The notes under the pieces: generated by a model
What the model was told of the DNA's origin: nothing
Databases searched by the model: none
The model's input: the letters and a program-made list of their open reading frames with translations, nothing else
Program-made: the position numbers and the translations under genes
Source: Actinomycetospora endophytica
GTDB lineage: Bacteria; Actinomycetota; Actinomycetes; Mycobacteriales; Pseudonocardiaceae
NCBI RefSeq assembly: GCF_021026375.1
Contig: NZ_JAJNDB010000004.1
Coordinates: 62,001 to 126,000, forward strand
Direction: 5' to 3'
Length of the DNA stretch: 64,000 nt
Shown: positions 16,196 through 24,852 of the stretch, piece after piece
Layout of the letters: each line of letters opens with the position of its first letter
Position numbering within the stretch: position 1 is the first letter of the stretch

Positions 16196-17425
16196 GTGAC
16201 CACGACGGTCAGCACCGACCCCACCACCCGCTCCGAGCCCTACTCGGACTCCGAGCTCGACGCGGTCTTCGCGCCCGTGTTCGCCCGCATCGCCGACGGC
16301 GCCGTGCAGCGCGAGCGGGACCGCTCGCTCGCCCATGACGAGGTCGCGGCCCTCAACGAGGTCCGCTTCGGTGCGCTGCGCGTCCCCGTGGAGTTCGGCG
16401 GCTACGGCGCCTCGGTCCGTCAGCTGTTCCGGCAGCTGATCAACCTCGCCGCCGCGGAGTCCAACCTGCCGCAGGCGCTGCGGGTGCACTGGTGGTTCGT
16501 CGAGGAGCAGCTCCTGGCCGAGCCGGGCCCGGAGCGGGAGCGCTGGCTCCGGGCGGCGGCCGACGGCGGGCTCGTCGGGAACGCCATCTCGGAGCCGGGC
16601 GTCGGGGCCATCGACCGCTACACCACCACGCTGACCCCGGACGGCCCGGACGGTGACCTGCGGCTGACCGGTACCAAGTACTACAGCACCGGCAGCCTCT
16701 ACTCCGACCACATCGTCGTCGCCGCCGACCGCGACGGCGACCGGCTCGCGGTCCTCGTCGACGCCGACGCCGAGGGGATCACCCAGCACGACGACTGGGA
16801 CGGCTTCGGCCAGCGCCTGACCGCCAGCGGCACCACCGAGTTCGACGGCGTCGCGGTGCCGGCCCACCGGGTCCTCGGACCGGGGTACGGCACGCCGGGC
16901 AAGACCTACGGCACGGCATACCTGCAGCTGGTGCAGCTCTCGGTGCTCGCCGGGATCGCCCAGCGGGCCACCGACGACGCCGCCGCCTGGGTGCGCGACC
17001 GGACCCGCAGCTACACCCACGCGGCCGCCGACCTGCCGCGCCACGACCCGCTCGTCCAGCAGGTGATCGGCCGGCTCTCCGCCGCCGCCTTCTCCGCGCG
17101 GACGCAGGTGCTCGAGATCGCCGACCAGCTGGGCCACGTCCTGGCCACCGACAGCGAGAACGCGGAGCTGCTCGACCGCGTGGAGTTCGACGTGGCCCGG
17201 GCTCAGGCCGGGGTCATCCCGACGGTGCTCGACGCCACCACCCAGCTCTTCGAGGTGGGCGGCGCGTCGATCACCTCCGAGAAGCTGCGCCTCGACCGCC
17301 ACTGGCGCAACGCCCGGACGATCTCGGTGCACAACCCGCTGATCTACAAGCTGCAGACCGTCGGCGACCACATCCTCAACGACTCCGAGCTGCCCTACGC
17401 CTGGAGCGCCGGCAACCGGAAGTGA
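16196..17425 (+). CDS. SfnB/DszC-like FMNH2-dependent monooxygenase (acyl-CoA dehydrogenase fold)
   Basis: A 409-residue acyl-CoA-dehydrogenase-fold protein. Early motif RVPVEFGGYGASVRQLF, FMN region GNAISEPGVG and LTGTKYYSTGSLYSD, and the C-terminal HWRNARTISVHNP match the DszC/SfnB branch, which uses reduced flavin to oxidise organosulfur compounds during sulfur starvation rather than dehydrogenating acyl-CoA. The upstream cysteine leader peptide independently supports a sulfur-acquisition role. Substrate (sulfone, sulfide or dibenzothiophene-like) is unknown, and no flavin reductase or transporter is adjacent. Confidence 0.85.
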   Translation: MTTTVSTDPTTRSEPYSDSELDAVFAPVFARIADGAVQRERDRSLAHDEVAALNEVRFGALRVPVEFGGYGASVRQLFRQLINLAAAESNLPQALRVHWWFVEEQLLAEPGPERERWLRAAADGGLVGNAISEPGVGAIDRYTTTLTPDGPDGDLRLTGTKYYSTGSLYSDHIVVAADRDGDRLAVLVDADAEGITQHDDWDGFGQRLTASGTTEFDGVAVPAHRVLGPGYGTPGKTYGTAYLQLVQLSVLAGIAQRATDDAAAWVRDRTRSYTHAAADLPRHDPLVQQVIGRLSAAAFSARTQVLEIADQLGHVLATDSENAELLDRVEFDVARAQAGVIPTVLDATTQLFEVGGASITSEKLRLDRHWRNARTISVHNPLIYKLQTVGDHILNDSELPYAWSAGNRK

Positions 17426-17440
17426 TCACGGAGCAGCGAC

Positions 17441-18835
17441 TCAGCCCGCCGGCCGGATGTTCTGGTTGACGTGGAAGACGTTGTCCGGGTCGTAGCGCTT
17501 CTTGGCCCGGGTGAGCCGGTCGTAGTTGTCGCCGTAGGCGGCCCGGATCCGGTCCTGGCCCTCGTCCATCATGAAGTTCACGTACTCGCCGCCCGTGGAG
17601 TACGGGTGCAGGGAATCCGCATAGTCCTTCGCCCACCGCGTGATGAGCTCGGCGTTGGCCGGATCCGGGTCGACACCCACGACGACGCCTGCCCAGCCGC
17701 CCCCGCGGTAGGAGAACGCCGTCGCGCCCGCCGGCACCCGCGCGGCCGCGCCGTCGATGGGGTAGAGGTGCATCGTGGAGTGCCCGGTGGGCAACTGCCG
17801 GCCGAAACGCATGTGCACGTCGATGGCGGCGTCGGGGATCTCGCGGAAGAAGTCCGTGCGCCAGTACCACTGCAGGCCGGCCGGGAAGAGCGGGTCGAAG
17901 GCGCTCTGCAGGGCCGTGAACGGCATCGCCTGGATGCCGTCGACCAGCGGCGAGCCGAAGCCGCGGATCGGGGCGAGGACCTCGTCCGCGCGGTCGTGCG
18001 GCCCGGTGTAGCACCAGACGATGGCGCAGGCCTTGCGTCCGTGGAGCTCCTCCGGGAACGGCGGCGCCGGCGGGATCGCCACCACGCCGAACCAGCCGCT
18101 GATCTCCTCGGGCAGGGACGGGATCAGCTCGCGGTACCACCGCAGGACCTCGGGAGCGTCCTCGAGGTCGTAGAACACCGGCCCGCCGATGACGGTGCCG
18201 TGATCGCCGATGTCGTGGCAGCGGAACGTGAACGACGTGACGATGCCGAAGTTCCCGCCGCCGCCGCGCAGCGCCCAGAACAGCTCGGGATGCGAGGTCT
18301 CGGAGGCGGTCACGAGGCTGCCGTCGGCCAGCACGACGTCGGCGGCGAGCATGTTGTCGACGGTCAGCCCGAAGCGTCGGGACAGGTAGCCGATCCCGCC
18401 GCCGAGCGCCAGACCGGCGACGCCGGTGGAGGCCAGGAACCCGCACGGCGTGGCCATGCCGAACGCGACGGTGGCGTGGTCGACGTCGCCCCAGGTGCAG
18501 CCGGCGTCGACGCGGACGGTGTGGTGCTCGGGGTCGACCGTGGTGCTGCGCATCAGCGAGAGGTCGATGACCAGGGCGCCGTTCCAGACGCCGTAGCCCG
18601 CGGCGTGGTGCCCGCCGCCCCGGACGGCGATCTCGAGGTCGTGGCGGCGCGCGAAGCCGACGGCGGTGACGACGTCGGCGGTGTCCCGGCACCGGGCGAT
18701 CGCGGCGGGCCGCTTGTCGATCATCCCGTTGTAGACGGCGCGGGCGGCGTCGTAGCCGGCGTCGGCCGGCGTGATGAGGTCCCCGCGCAGGGAGGCGGCG
18801 AGCTCGTCGAACGGTGCGGTGGCGATGGTGGTCAC
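17441..18835 (-). CDS. Berberine-bridge-type FAD oxidoreductase
   Basis: A 464-residue FAD-linked oxidase. The PCMH FAD-binding half has VRGGGHHAAGYG (His of the covalent-flavin site), TPCGFLASTGVAGLALGGG and WALRGGGGNFGIVTSF. The BBE domain closes the protein with RYDPDNVFHVNQNI. Such enzymes oxidise alcohols, sugars or secondary-metabolite intermediates and are common in biosynthetic clusters. GTG start at 18835. It lies downstream of the BTAD regulator on the same strand; a SARP-type direct repeat with a TAGCGT -10 lies 52-83 bases upstream. Confidence 0.9.
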   Translation of the reverse strand: MTTIATAPFDELAASLRGDLITPADAGYDAARAVYNGMIDKRPAAIARCRDTADVVTAVGFARRHDLEIAVRGGGHHAAGYGVWNGALVIDLSLMRSTTVDPEHHTVRVDAGCTWGDVDHATVAFGMATPCGFLASTGVAGLALGGGIGYLSRRFGLTVDNMLAADVVLADGSLVTASETSHPELFWALRGGGGNFGIVTSFTFRCHDIGDHGTVIGGPVFYDLEDAPEVLRWYRELIPSLPEEISGWFGVVAIPPAPPFPEELHGRKACAIVWCYTGPHDRADEVLAPIRGFGSPLVDGIQAMPFTALQSAFDPLFPAGLQWYWRTDFFREIPDAAIDVHMRFGRQLPTGHSTMHLYPIDGAAARVPAGATAFSYRGGGWAGVVVGVDPDPANAELITRWAKDYADSLHPYSTGGEYVNFMMDEGQDRIRAAYGDNYDRLTRAKKRYDPDNVFHVNQNIRPAG

Positions 18836-18886
18836 GAGGAGGTCCCTTCGACTCGGCGTCCGATCAGCTCGGGCGCGTCGTCGCCG

Positions 18887-18917
18887 ACGCTAGGAAGGGG
18901 CCGTTCGCAGAGCGTTC
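18887..18917 (-). promoter_or_regulatory. SARP-type promoter of the BBE oxidoreductase gene
   Basis: Read on the minus strand: GAACG at 18917-18913 and GAACG at 18906-18902, spaced 11 bases start to start, then 9 bases to a TAGCGT -10 (18892-18887). The same layout recurs at 22873-22903 and 22933-22964. It partly precedes the stop of the BTAD gene at 18928. Confidence 0.65.
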
Positions 18918-18927
18918 CGGTCCGGCG

Positions 18928-21900
18928 TCACGGCTCGACCGTTCGAGTGAACACGGCTCGTTCGGCGGTGACTCCCCGTTCGAGCAGGTCGTGCTCGCAG
19001 CGGCGGAGGAGCGCCACGCTGCCCTGCGAGGACGCGAGCTCGGCGGCCGAGCGCAGGCGCGTCACCGCCGCGGGCCCGTCGTCGAAGGCGGCGCGCATCC
19101 GCATCACCTCGGGGCCCCACCACAGATCCTCGCGGGAGCGGGCGCTGATCATGGCGGCGTCGAGGGCCGCGCGGGCGGCCTCGTCCTGACCGAGCCGGAC
19201 GTTCAGGTCGGCGATCAGCGACAGCCAGTACGGCATGCGGCTGAACGAGTCGGTCGCGGTCAGGGTGTCGACACCGCGCCGGGCGAGATTCAGCCCGGCC
19301 TGGTCCCCGCGCTGCCACCCGGACAGGACCATCGCCCACTCGCGGTAGTAGGCGAAGTCGTAGCGGTCGCAGAGCTCACGGAGCTCGCCGACGGTGTCGG
19401 CCAGTTCGGCGGGGCGGCGCCCGAGCTGGTGGGTCACGGCGCCGTACGCCAGCGCCACCGCCACGTTGTAGGTGCTGTCGACCCGGCGGGCCAGCGCGAT
19501 GGCCTCCCGAGCGTTGGCCAGCGCCTCGTCGTCGTGCCCCAGCAACCAGTGGGCGTGGGCGGCGAACGCCCGACCGTGGACGTCGGTGCGGCTCCCGATG
19601 CTCAGCGGCGGGCCCTCCCCGTGCCCGACGCCGTACTCCAGGTGGCTCAGGCCGCTGCCCAGCCGCCCGAGGCTGACCTCGGAGCCGCCGACGGCGAAGT
19701 GCGCGCGGCCGCTCAACGACGGGTCCGCGTCCGCCTCCGACTCCACCAGCGCCAGCGCCCGCGTCGCGATCCGGTGGCCGCCCGCGATGTCGCCCTGGAC
19801 GAAGTAGGAGCCCCAGAGGCCGACCAGTCCGGTGACCGTCGAGTCCCGGCGGCCGAGTGACTCGGCCACCTCGACCGAGCGCTCCAGGACCTCGCGGAGC
19901 TCGGGTGACGAGTAGCCGAATCGGGCGTTCAGCGGGGCGGCCATCGCCTCCAGGGTCGCCAGCTCGCGGGTGCGACGGTCCCGGCCGTCCGGCCAGGTCG
20001 CCAGGGTCGCGAGGACCTCCTTGTCCAGCCGGATGGCCTCGGCGTGGGCGAACCGGTCCGCCGCGACCGCGGCCGCACGTCCGTAGTACTCGACGGCGCG
20101 CCCGGCCCGACCGCCGTGGGCGTACTGCTCGGCGAGCTCGGCGGAGACGGCGTCGGTGTCGTCGGCGTGCAGCAGTTCGAGTCCCTGGGCGACGCGTCGG
20201 TGCAGGAGCCAGCGCTTCGGCGGGCTCACCTGCTCGTAGGCGGCGTCCCGCAGCAGGTCGTGGGAGAAGTCGTAGCCGTCGTCGATCTCCTGGATGATCC
20301 GGGCCCGCCACAGTTCGTCGACGGCGCGCACCACGCAGTCCGCGTCCAGGTCGCTGGCCTCGGTGAGCAGGTCGAGGGTGAAGTTCCGCCCCACCGCCGC
20401 GGCCAGCCCGGCCAGATCGCGGGCGTCCGCGCTCACCTGGTCGAGCCGCCGGGAGAGCACGACGCCGAGGTCCCCGATCGGGAGCGGACCGTTCCCGGTG
20501 CCGCCCCGGGCGGCCTCGACGACGTAGAGCGGGAACCCGCCGGTGGTGGCCTGGAGCAGGTCCTGCTCGGTCGTCGTGAGGGCGCGCCCGGAGAACTCCT
20601 CGGCCAGCCGGGCGGTGTCCGGTCCGTCCAGCGGGCGCAGCGGCACCTCGCTCAGCAGCGAGGTGCCGCGCATCCGGGCGGTCCACTCCTCGAGTCCGGG
20701 CTCGTCGTCGGGGTTCGCCGCCCGCAGCGTCGCGGCCACCATGACCGGGGTGTCCGGGCTCAGTCCGAGGTAGAACGCGAGGAACGCCCGGGTCTCCTGG
20801 TCGCACCACTGCAGGTTGTCCAGCACGAGCAGGGTGGGACGCCCGGCGCCGATCAGGGCGCGGGCCAGCCCCTCGAAGAAGCGGTGGCGCTGCCAGGCCT
20901 CGGCCATCGTGCGGGCGCCGCCCGGCTCGTTCCGGCCCCTCGTCGTCGGGACCAGCCGTTCCACCTCGGTGCGCCAGACCGGGTCGAGGGAGGCCGCCGC
21001 GGTCTGGACGGCGGGGCTGCGCAACCAGTCCGCGACCGGCGAGAGCGCGAGCCGGCCGGACGTGCCGAAGCACTGGGCCGTCGCGACCACGGCACCCTGG
21101 GTCCGGGCGAGCTCCGCGACCTCGGTCACCAGCCGGCTCTTGCCGACGCCCGGGTCGCCGCGGACCAGCGCCAGGCGCGGGCGGCCGGCCGCGGCGTCGG
21201 TCCAGACGCGCCGCAGCATCTCGAACTCGCCGTGGCGCCCGACGAGCGGAGCCGCGGCGAGTCCGGGCCGTCGGGTCGCCGGCGGCGTCTCCGGCTCCGG
21301 CGTGACGGCGGGGCCGACGCGCGCGAGCAGCTGGTCCAGCGCGGCGCGGGTGGACGGGTCGGGTTCGACGCCGAGCTCGCGCTCCAGGACAGAGGCACAC
21401 CGGTGGAACGTGCTCACCGCCCCGGCCCGGTCGCCGGCGTCGCCCTGCCACTGCATCAGACGGCGGTATCCGGCCTCGTCGAGCGGCCGCAGGTTGGTTC
21501 GACGGCGGCCGTCGGCAACCGCCCCGGCGAGGTCGCCCGTCCGCGCCCGCGTCTCGGCCAGCAGGTCGAGCACGTCCACGCAGCGGCCCTCGAGCTCGGC
21601 CCGGGCCTCCAGCAGCCAGTCGTCGTAGCCGCCGGGCAGGAACTCGCCCCGATAGGCGTCGACGGCGGCCGCGGCGTGGGTCAGGACGCCGGCGTCGTCC
21701 CCCGTGGCCGCGGCGGCCAGCGCGGCGTCGTGCTCACCGGTGAACACGCGGACGTCGACCCGGCACGACGGCGCGTCCTGCCAGCACAGGTCCCTCGCCG
21801 TCACGACCAACGAGGGCTCGTCGCCCAGCACCCCCCGCAGGTGGTGCAGCTCGCGCCGCAGGTTGGTCAGCGCCTGCTCGTCGGCCGAGTCCGGCCAGAA

Positions 21901-22047
21901 CAGCGCGGCGATCCGCTGCCGGGTCTGCGGGAGGGTCGCGTGGACCACGAGATAGGCCACCAGGGTCACGCTGCGCGACGACCGCGTCCGGAGCGTGCCG
22001 GTCGCATCACTGATCACCTGCTCGCCCAGCAGACAGATCTGAAACAT
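18928..22047 (-). CDS. BTAD/AAA large transcriptional regulator (SARP-like)
   Basis: A 1039-residue regulator. Residues 1-90 form an OmpR-type winged helix (LLGEQVISDATG, then LFWPDSADEQALTNLRREL), residues about 95-245 a bacterial transcriptional activation domain (RGEFLPGGYDDWLLEAR, CASVLERELGVEPDPSTRA), residues about 265-560 an AAA/STAND ATPase (VRGDPGVGKSRLV Walker A, LLVLDNLQW Walker B) and the rest TPR-like helices. Such proteins bind direct repeats of 11-bp period just upstream of -10 boxes. Three promoters with exactly this layout flank the gene, so it is the likely local activator. Confidence 0.92.
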   Translation of the reverse strand: MFQICLLGEQVISDATGTLRTRSSRSVTLVAYLVVHATLPQTRQRIAALFWPDSADEQALTNLRRELHHLRGVLGDEPSLVVTARDLCWQDAPSCRVDVRVFTGEHDAALAAAATGDDAGVLTHAAAAVDAYRGEFLPGGYDDWLLEARAELEGRCVDVLDLLAETRARTGDLAGAVADGRRRTNLRPLDEAGYRRLMQWQGDAGDRAGAVSTFHRCASVLERELGVEPDPSTRAALDQLLARVGPAVTPEPETPPATRRPGLAAAPLVGRHGEFEMLRRVWTDAAAGRPRLALVRGDPGVGKSRLVTEVAELARTQGAVVATAQCFGTSGRLALSPVADWLRSPAVQTAAASLDPVWRTEVERLVPTTRGRNEPGGARTMAEAWQRHRFFEGLARALIGAGRPTLLVLDNLQWCDQETRAFLAFYLGLSPDTPVMVAATLRAANPDDEPGLEEWTARMRGTSLLSEVPLRPLDGPDTARLAEEFSGRALTTTEQDLLQATTGGFPLYVVEAARGGTGNGPLPIGDLGVVLSRRLDQVSADARDLAGLAAAVGRNFTLDLLTEASDLDADCVVRAVDELWRARIIQEIDDGYDFSHDLLRDAAYEQVSPPKRWLLHRRVAQGLELLHADDTDAVSAELAEQYAHGGRAGRAVEYYGRAAAVAADRFAHAEAIRLDKEVLATLATWPDGRDRRTRELATLEAMAAPLNARFGYSSPELREVLERSVEVAESLGRRDSTVTGLVGLWGSYFVQGDIAGGHRIATRALALVESEADADPSLSGRAHFAVGGSEVSLGRLGSGLSHLEYGVGHGEGPPLSIGSRTDVHGRAFAAHAHWLLGHDDEALANAREAIALARRVDSTYNVAVALAYGAVTHQLGRRPAELADTVGELRELCDRYDFAYYREWAMVLSGWQRGDQAGLNLARRGVDTLTATDSFSRMPYWLSLIADLNVRLGQDEAARAALDAAMISARSREDLWWGPEVMRMRAAFDDGPAAVTRLRSAAELASSQGSVALLRRCEHDLLERGVTAERAVFTRTVEP

Positions 22048-22284
22048 GCCGGCCCGACCTCCGTGGCCGAACGGTACTCGGCCGAGGAGTGGCGACGAAG
22101 GGATGAGTCGACATTTCCCCGATGTCGCCCAGTGCGACCGATCCGGAACTGTTCGTGAGGACTTCAGAAATGCGGATCACCGTTTCCGGAACGGACTTCT
22201 CGGCGCAGTCGTCGGGGCCCGGTGCCGAGGCTCCGATCCCGCAGACGGAGCAAGGCTCGCAGATCTGTTCCGATCTCGCCCTGG
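22048..22284. other. 237-bp region upstream of the BTAD gene
   Basis: No credible gene. It contains two TCCGGAAC copies (about 22142 and 22185) and an imperfect dyad CCGTTTCCGGAACGG at 22180-22194, which may take part in control of the regulator, but it lacks the 11-bp-spaced repeat found at the three other promoters. Confidence 0.4.
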
Positions 22285-22821
22285 TCAGGCCACGAGGTCG
22301 GCCAGGATGTCGTCCTCGGAGATCTGTCCGACGCCGTCCAGGAGGGCCGTCACGATCACCGCGTCCCGGTCGCGTCGCTCGAGGAGGACCTCGAACTCGG
22401 CGCGGAACAGCTCCAGCGCCGCCGTGTTCTCCGGCAGGACGCGAGCGGTCAGCCGGTCGATCCCCGCCGCGCGGGCCCGCTCGGTGACCTCGGTGACGAG
22501 CCGACGGCCCACGCCGCGGCGCTGCCAGGCGTCGGCCACGGCGACGGCGATCTCGGCCTCGGTACCGCGTGGTGCCACCTCGTCCGCACCGGACGCCCGG
22601 ATCACGTGGACGAGGCCGATCGCCGTGCCGTCCCCCGCCTCGGCGACGAGGGCGATGCGGTTCCGCCCGTCGACGTCGAGCAGGGCCCGCCGCACCACGG
22701 GCGGCAGTTTCGGGATCGGGCTGTGGAAGCGCAGATATCGGCTGTGCGGTGAGAGCCGATCGACGAAATCCTCCAGCAGTCCGGATTCGTGGCGCTGCAG
22801 CGGGCGGATCAGCGGTTCCAT
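22285..22821 (-). CDS. GNAT-family N-acetyltransferase
   Basis: A 178-residue acetyltransferase. Motif A is AEIAVAVADAWQRRGVGRRL with the Q-R-R-G-V-G acetyl-CoA loop; motif B follows with ARVLPENTAALELFRAEF. The start SPHSRYLRFHSPIPKLP is typical of a GNAT group related to Pat-like protein acetyltransferases without a nucleotide domain. Substrate unknown. A SARP-type repeat lies 52-82 bases upstream of the ATG, the same distance as for the BBE and PIG-L genes, which places it in the local regulon. Confidence 0.88.
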   Translation of the reverse strand: MEPLIRPLQRHESGLLEDFVDRLSPHSRYLRFHSPIPKLPPVVRRALLDVDGRNRIALVAEAGDGTAIGLVHVIRASGADEVAPRGTEAEIAVAVADAWQRRGVGRRLVTEVTERARAAGIDRLTARVLPENTAALELFRAEFEVLLERRDRDAVIVTALLDGVGQISEDDILADLVA

Positions 22822-22872
22822 GACGACTCCCTCGAATGGTGTGGCCGCCCCGATACGGGAGCGGCACGGACG

Positions 22873-22903
22873 ACGCTAGGAATGCAGCGCTCGCGCAGCG
22901 TTC
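22873..22903 (-). promoter_or_regulatory. SARP-type promoter of the GNAT gene
   Basis: Minus strand: GAACG at 22903-22899 and GAGCG at 22892-22888 (11-base period), 9-base gap, TAGCGT -10 at 22878-22873. One base differs from the other two copies in the second repeat. Confidence 0.65.
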
Positions 22904-22932
22904 CGGGAATCGTCGGCGAGGAACGCGGAGTC

Positions 22933-22964
22933 GGAACGGGGTGCGAACGGGGGCTTCCTAGCGT
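22933..22964 (+). promoter_or_regulatory. SARP-type promoter of the PIG-L/azlCD operon
   Basis: GGAACG (22933-22938) and GCGAACG (22943-22949) put two GAACG units 11 bases apart; 9 bases later is TAGCGT at 22959-22964. The start codon is 55 bases downstream. Layout and spacing equal the two copies read on the other strand. Confidence 0.65.
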
Positions 22965-23018
22965 TCGACCCATCGGCGCCATTCCGACGGCGCCCATGAC
23001 GGACGAGGACCCGACACC

Positions 23019-23822
23019 ATGTCACGCAGCGCGCTCCACCTCCGCCCGACGCCCGACGCCCCCGCGATCACCGAGGCCGCCGATCTCGGCACCGTCCTGG
23101 GCATCTGGGCGCACCCCGACGACGAGGCGCTCCTGTCCGCCGGGCTCATGGCGGCCGCCCGGGACGCCGGTCAGCGCGTGGTGTGCGTGACCGCCACGCT
23201 CGGCGAGCACGGCACCGACGACCCGCGGCACTGGCCTCCCGACCGGCTGGCCGCGGTCCGCGGGCACGAGCTGCGTGCCTCGCTCGCGGCTCTCGGCGTG
23301 TGCGAGCACCACGTCCTCGGCATCGGCGACGGTGCCTGCGCCGAGCAGCCCGAGGACTTCGTCGTGCACCGCCTGGCGCGGATCGTCCGGGAGGTCGCGC
23401 CGGACACGATCGTGACCTTCGGGCCCGACGGCCTCACCGGGCACGAGGACCACCAGACGGTCTCGCGCTGGGCGACGGCCGCTCGCGCTCTCGCCGCGCC
23501 GCGGGCCCGCCTGCTCTACGCCACGACCACCGAGGAGTTCGTCGACGCCTGGGAGCCCGCGCGCGACGCGTTCGCGGTGTTCCTCACCGACGAGCTCCCG
23601 CTGCGGACGCCGCGGTCGTCGCTGGCCGTCGAGCTGCGGATGGACTCCGCCGCCCTCGACCGGAAGATGGTCGCCCTGCGGGCCCAGGCCAGCCAGATGA
23701 CCGGGCTCATCGCCGCCCTCGGCGAGGACCGGGTCCGCGACTGGTGGTCGGTCGAGACCTTCGTGGCTGCCGAGCGCGTCGAGTCGCGCACCGCCTGGGC
23801 GAGCTGGCGGGTGGCGGCATGA
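23019..23822 (+). CDS. PIG-L-family deacetylase (LmbE-like)
   Basis: A 267-residue zinc-dependent de-N-acetylase. The metal motif AHPDDEALLSAG (about 31-42) and the third ligand region GHEDHQTVSRW are intact. Relatives deacetylate GlcNAc-inositol or GlcNAc-malate in mycothiol/bacillithiol synthesis and many secondary-metabolite sugars; this one is not in a mycothiol context, so the substrate is open. It is the first gene of an operon with azlCD (4-base overlap) and has the SARP-type promoter. Confidence 0.9.
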   Translation: MSRSALHLRPTPDAPAITEAADLGTVLGIWAHPDDEALLSAGLMAAARDAGQRVVCVTATLGEHGTDDPRHWPPDRLAAVRGHELRASLAALGVCEHHVLGIGDGACAEQPEDFVVHRLARIVREVAPDTIVTFGPDGLTGHEDHQTVSRWATAARALAAPRARLLYATTTEEFVDAWEPARDAFAVFLTDELPLRTPRSSLAVELRMDSAALDRKMVALRAQASQMTGLIAALGEDRVRDWWSVETFVAAERVESRTAWASWRVAA

Positions 23823-24535
23823 GCACCGCGGAACGCACGCAGGCCGTCGTCGCACCGGTGGTCCGCCACGGCTGCCGGGACGCGGCCGCCGTCGTACTCG
23901 CCTACGTCCCCTTCGGCGTCACCCTGGGGGCCACGCTGGCACGGACCGGCGTGAACCCGCTGACCGCCTGGGCCAGCTCCCCGTTGATGTTCGGCGGGGC
24001 CGCCCAGCTGCTGTCGGTCCAGCTGCTCGACGCCGGCGCCAACGCGATCGTCGTCATCCTGGGCGCGCTGGTCGTCAACGCCCGCATGCTGCTCTACAGC
24101 GCCTCGCTGGCGCCGCATGCCGGCGACTGGCCCGCCCGGTGGCGCTGGGCGGGGGCCTACCTGCTCGCCGACCCGGTCTACGCCGTGGCCGTGGCCCGCT
24201 TCTCCCGCCCCGACCGGGGCGGCGACGGCCGCGTCCGTCTCACCTACTACCTCGCCGTCGGGCTCACCTTCTGGGTCGGCTGGATGGGCCTCACCGGGGC
24301 CGGCGCGCTGCTCGCCGGGGTGCTCCCGGCGTCGCTGTCACTGGAACTCGCGGCGCCGCTGACGTTCCTGCTCCTGCTGCTGCCGATGCTCGCCGACCGG
24401 GCCGCGTACGCCGCGGCCGCGGTCGGTGGGGGAGTCGCGGTCCTCGCGTCCGGGCTGCCGCTCGGGCTGGGCCTGCTCCTGGGGGCCGCGGCCGGCGTGA
24501 CCGCCGGCGGACTGATCGGAGCCCGTCATGCGTGA
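23819..24535 (+). CDS. azlC: AzlC-family branched-chain amino-acid exporter subunit
   Basis: A 238-residue membrane protein with about eight hydrophobic helices. YVPFGVTLGATLARTGVNPLTA, then SSPLMFGGAAQLLSVQLL and ALVVNARMLLYSASLAPH are the family hallmarks. AzlC pairs with small AzlD to export branched-chain amino acids or analogues. It overlaps the deacetylase by 4 bases and azlD by 8, so translation of all three is coupled. Export of a modified amino acid made by the neighbouring enzymes is an inference. Confidence 0.92.
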   Translation: MSTAERTQAVVAPVVRHGCRDAAAVVLAYVPFGVTLGATLARTGVNPLTAWASSPLMFGGAAQLLSVQLLDAGANAIVVILGALVVNARMLLYSASLAPHAGDWPARWRWAGAYLLADPVYAVAVARFSRPDRGGDGRVRLTYYLAVGLTFWVGWMGLTGAGALLAGVLPASLSLELAAPLTFLLLLLPMLADRAAYAAAAVGGGVAVLASGLPLGLGLLLGAAAGVTAGGLIGARHA

Positions 24536-24848
24536 GCTGCTGATCCTCGCCGCGATCGGCGTCGGCACCTACGCGATGCGGGCGGTGTTCCTCGTACGGG
24601 CGAGCACCGATCCGCCGGCCCGGCTCGCACGGCTCCTGCCCCATGTCGGGCCGGCCGTGCTCGCCGCGATCACCCTGCCCGCCCTGCTCGCCCCGCACGG
24701 CGAGATGTCCTGGGCGGGGACCGTGCCCTCGGTGCTCGCCGCACTGGCCGCCTGGGCGCTGTGGCGGCGGACCGCGAAGCTCCCGATCGCGCTGTTCGGC
24801 GGGCTCGGCGTCTGGTGGGTCGGCACGTGGGTCACGACGATGCTGTGA
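24528..24848 (+). CDS. azlD: AzlD-family exporter small subunit
   Basis: A 106-residue protein of four short hydrophobic helices: IGVGTYAMRAVFLVRA, GPAVLAAITLPALLAP and FGGLGVWWVGTW. Size, topology and position directly after azlC identify it. It completes the AzlCD transporter and is the last gene of the operon; the HlyD-type gene converges on it with only 4 bases between the stops. Confidence 0.9.
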   Translation: MRELLILAAIGVGTYAMRAVFLVRASTDPPARLARLLPHVGPAVLAAITLPALLAPHGEMSWAGTVPSVLAALAAWALWRRTAKLPIALFGGLGVWWVGTWVTTML

Positions 24849-24852
24849 CCGG

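Noticed and set aside
16196..17425. Plain acyl-CoA dehydrogenase in fatty-acid oxidation
   Set aside because: The catalytic Glu region and CoA-ligase context are missing, the C-terminal motif is DszC-like, and the cysteine leader points to sulfur metabolism.
22933..22964. ECF sigma-factor promoter (GGAAC -35, CGT -10)
   Set aside because: GGAAC to CGT spacing is about 24 bases, too long for ECF promoters, while the 11-base repeat plus 9-base gap and TAGCGT is shared by all three copies.
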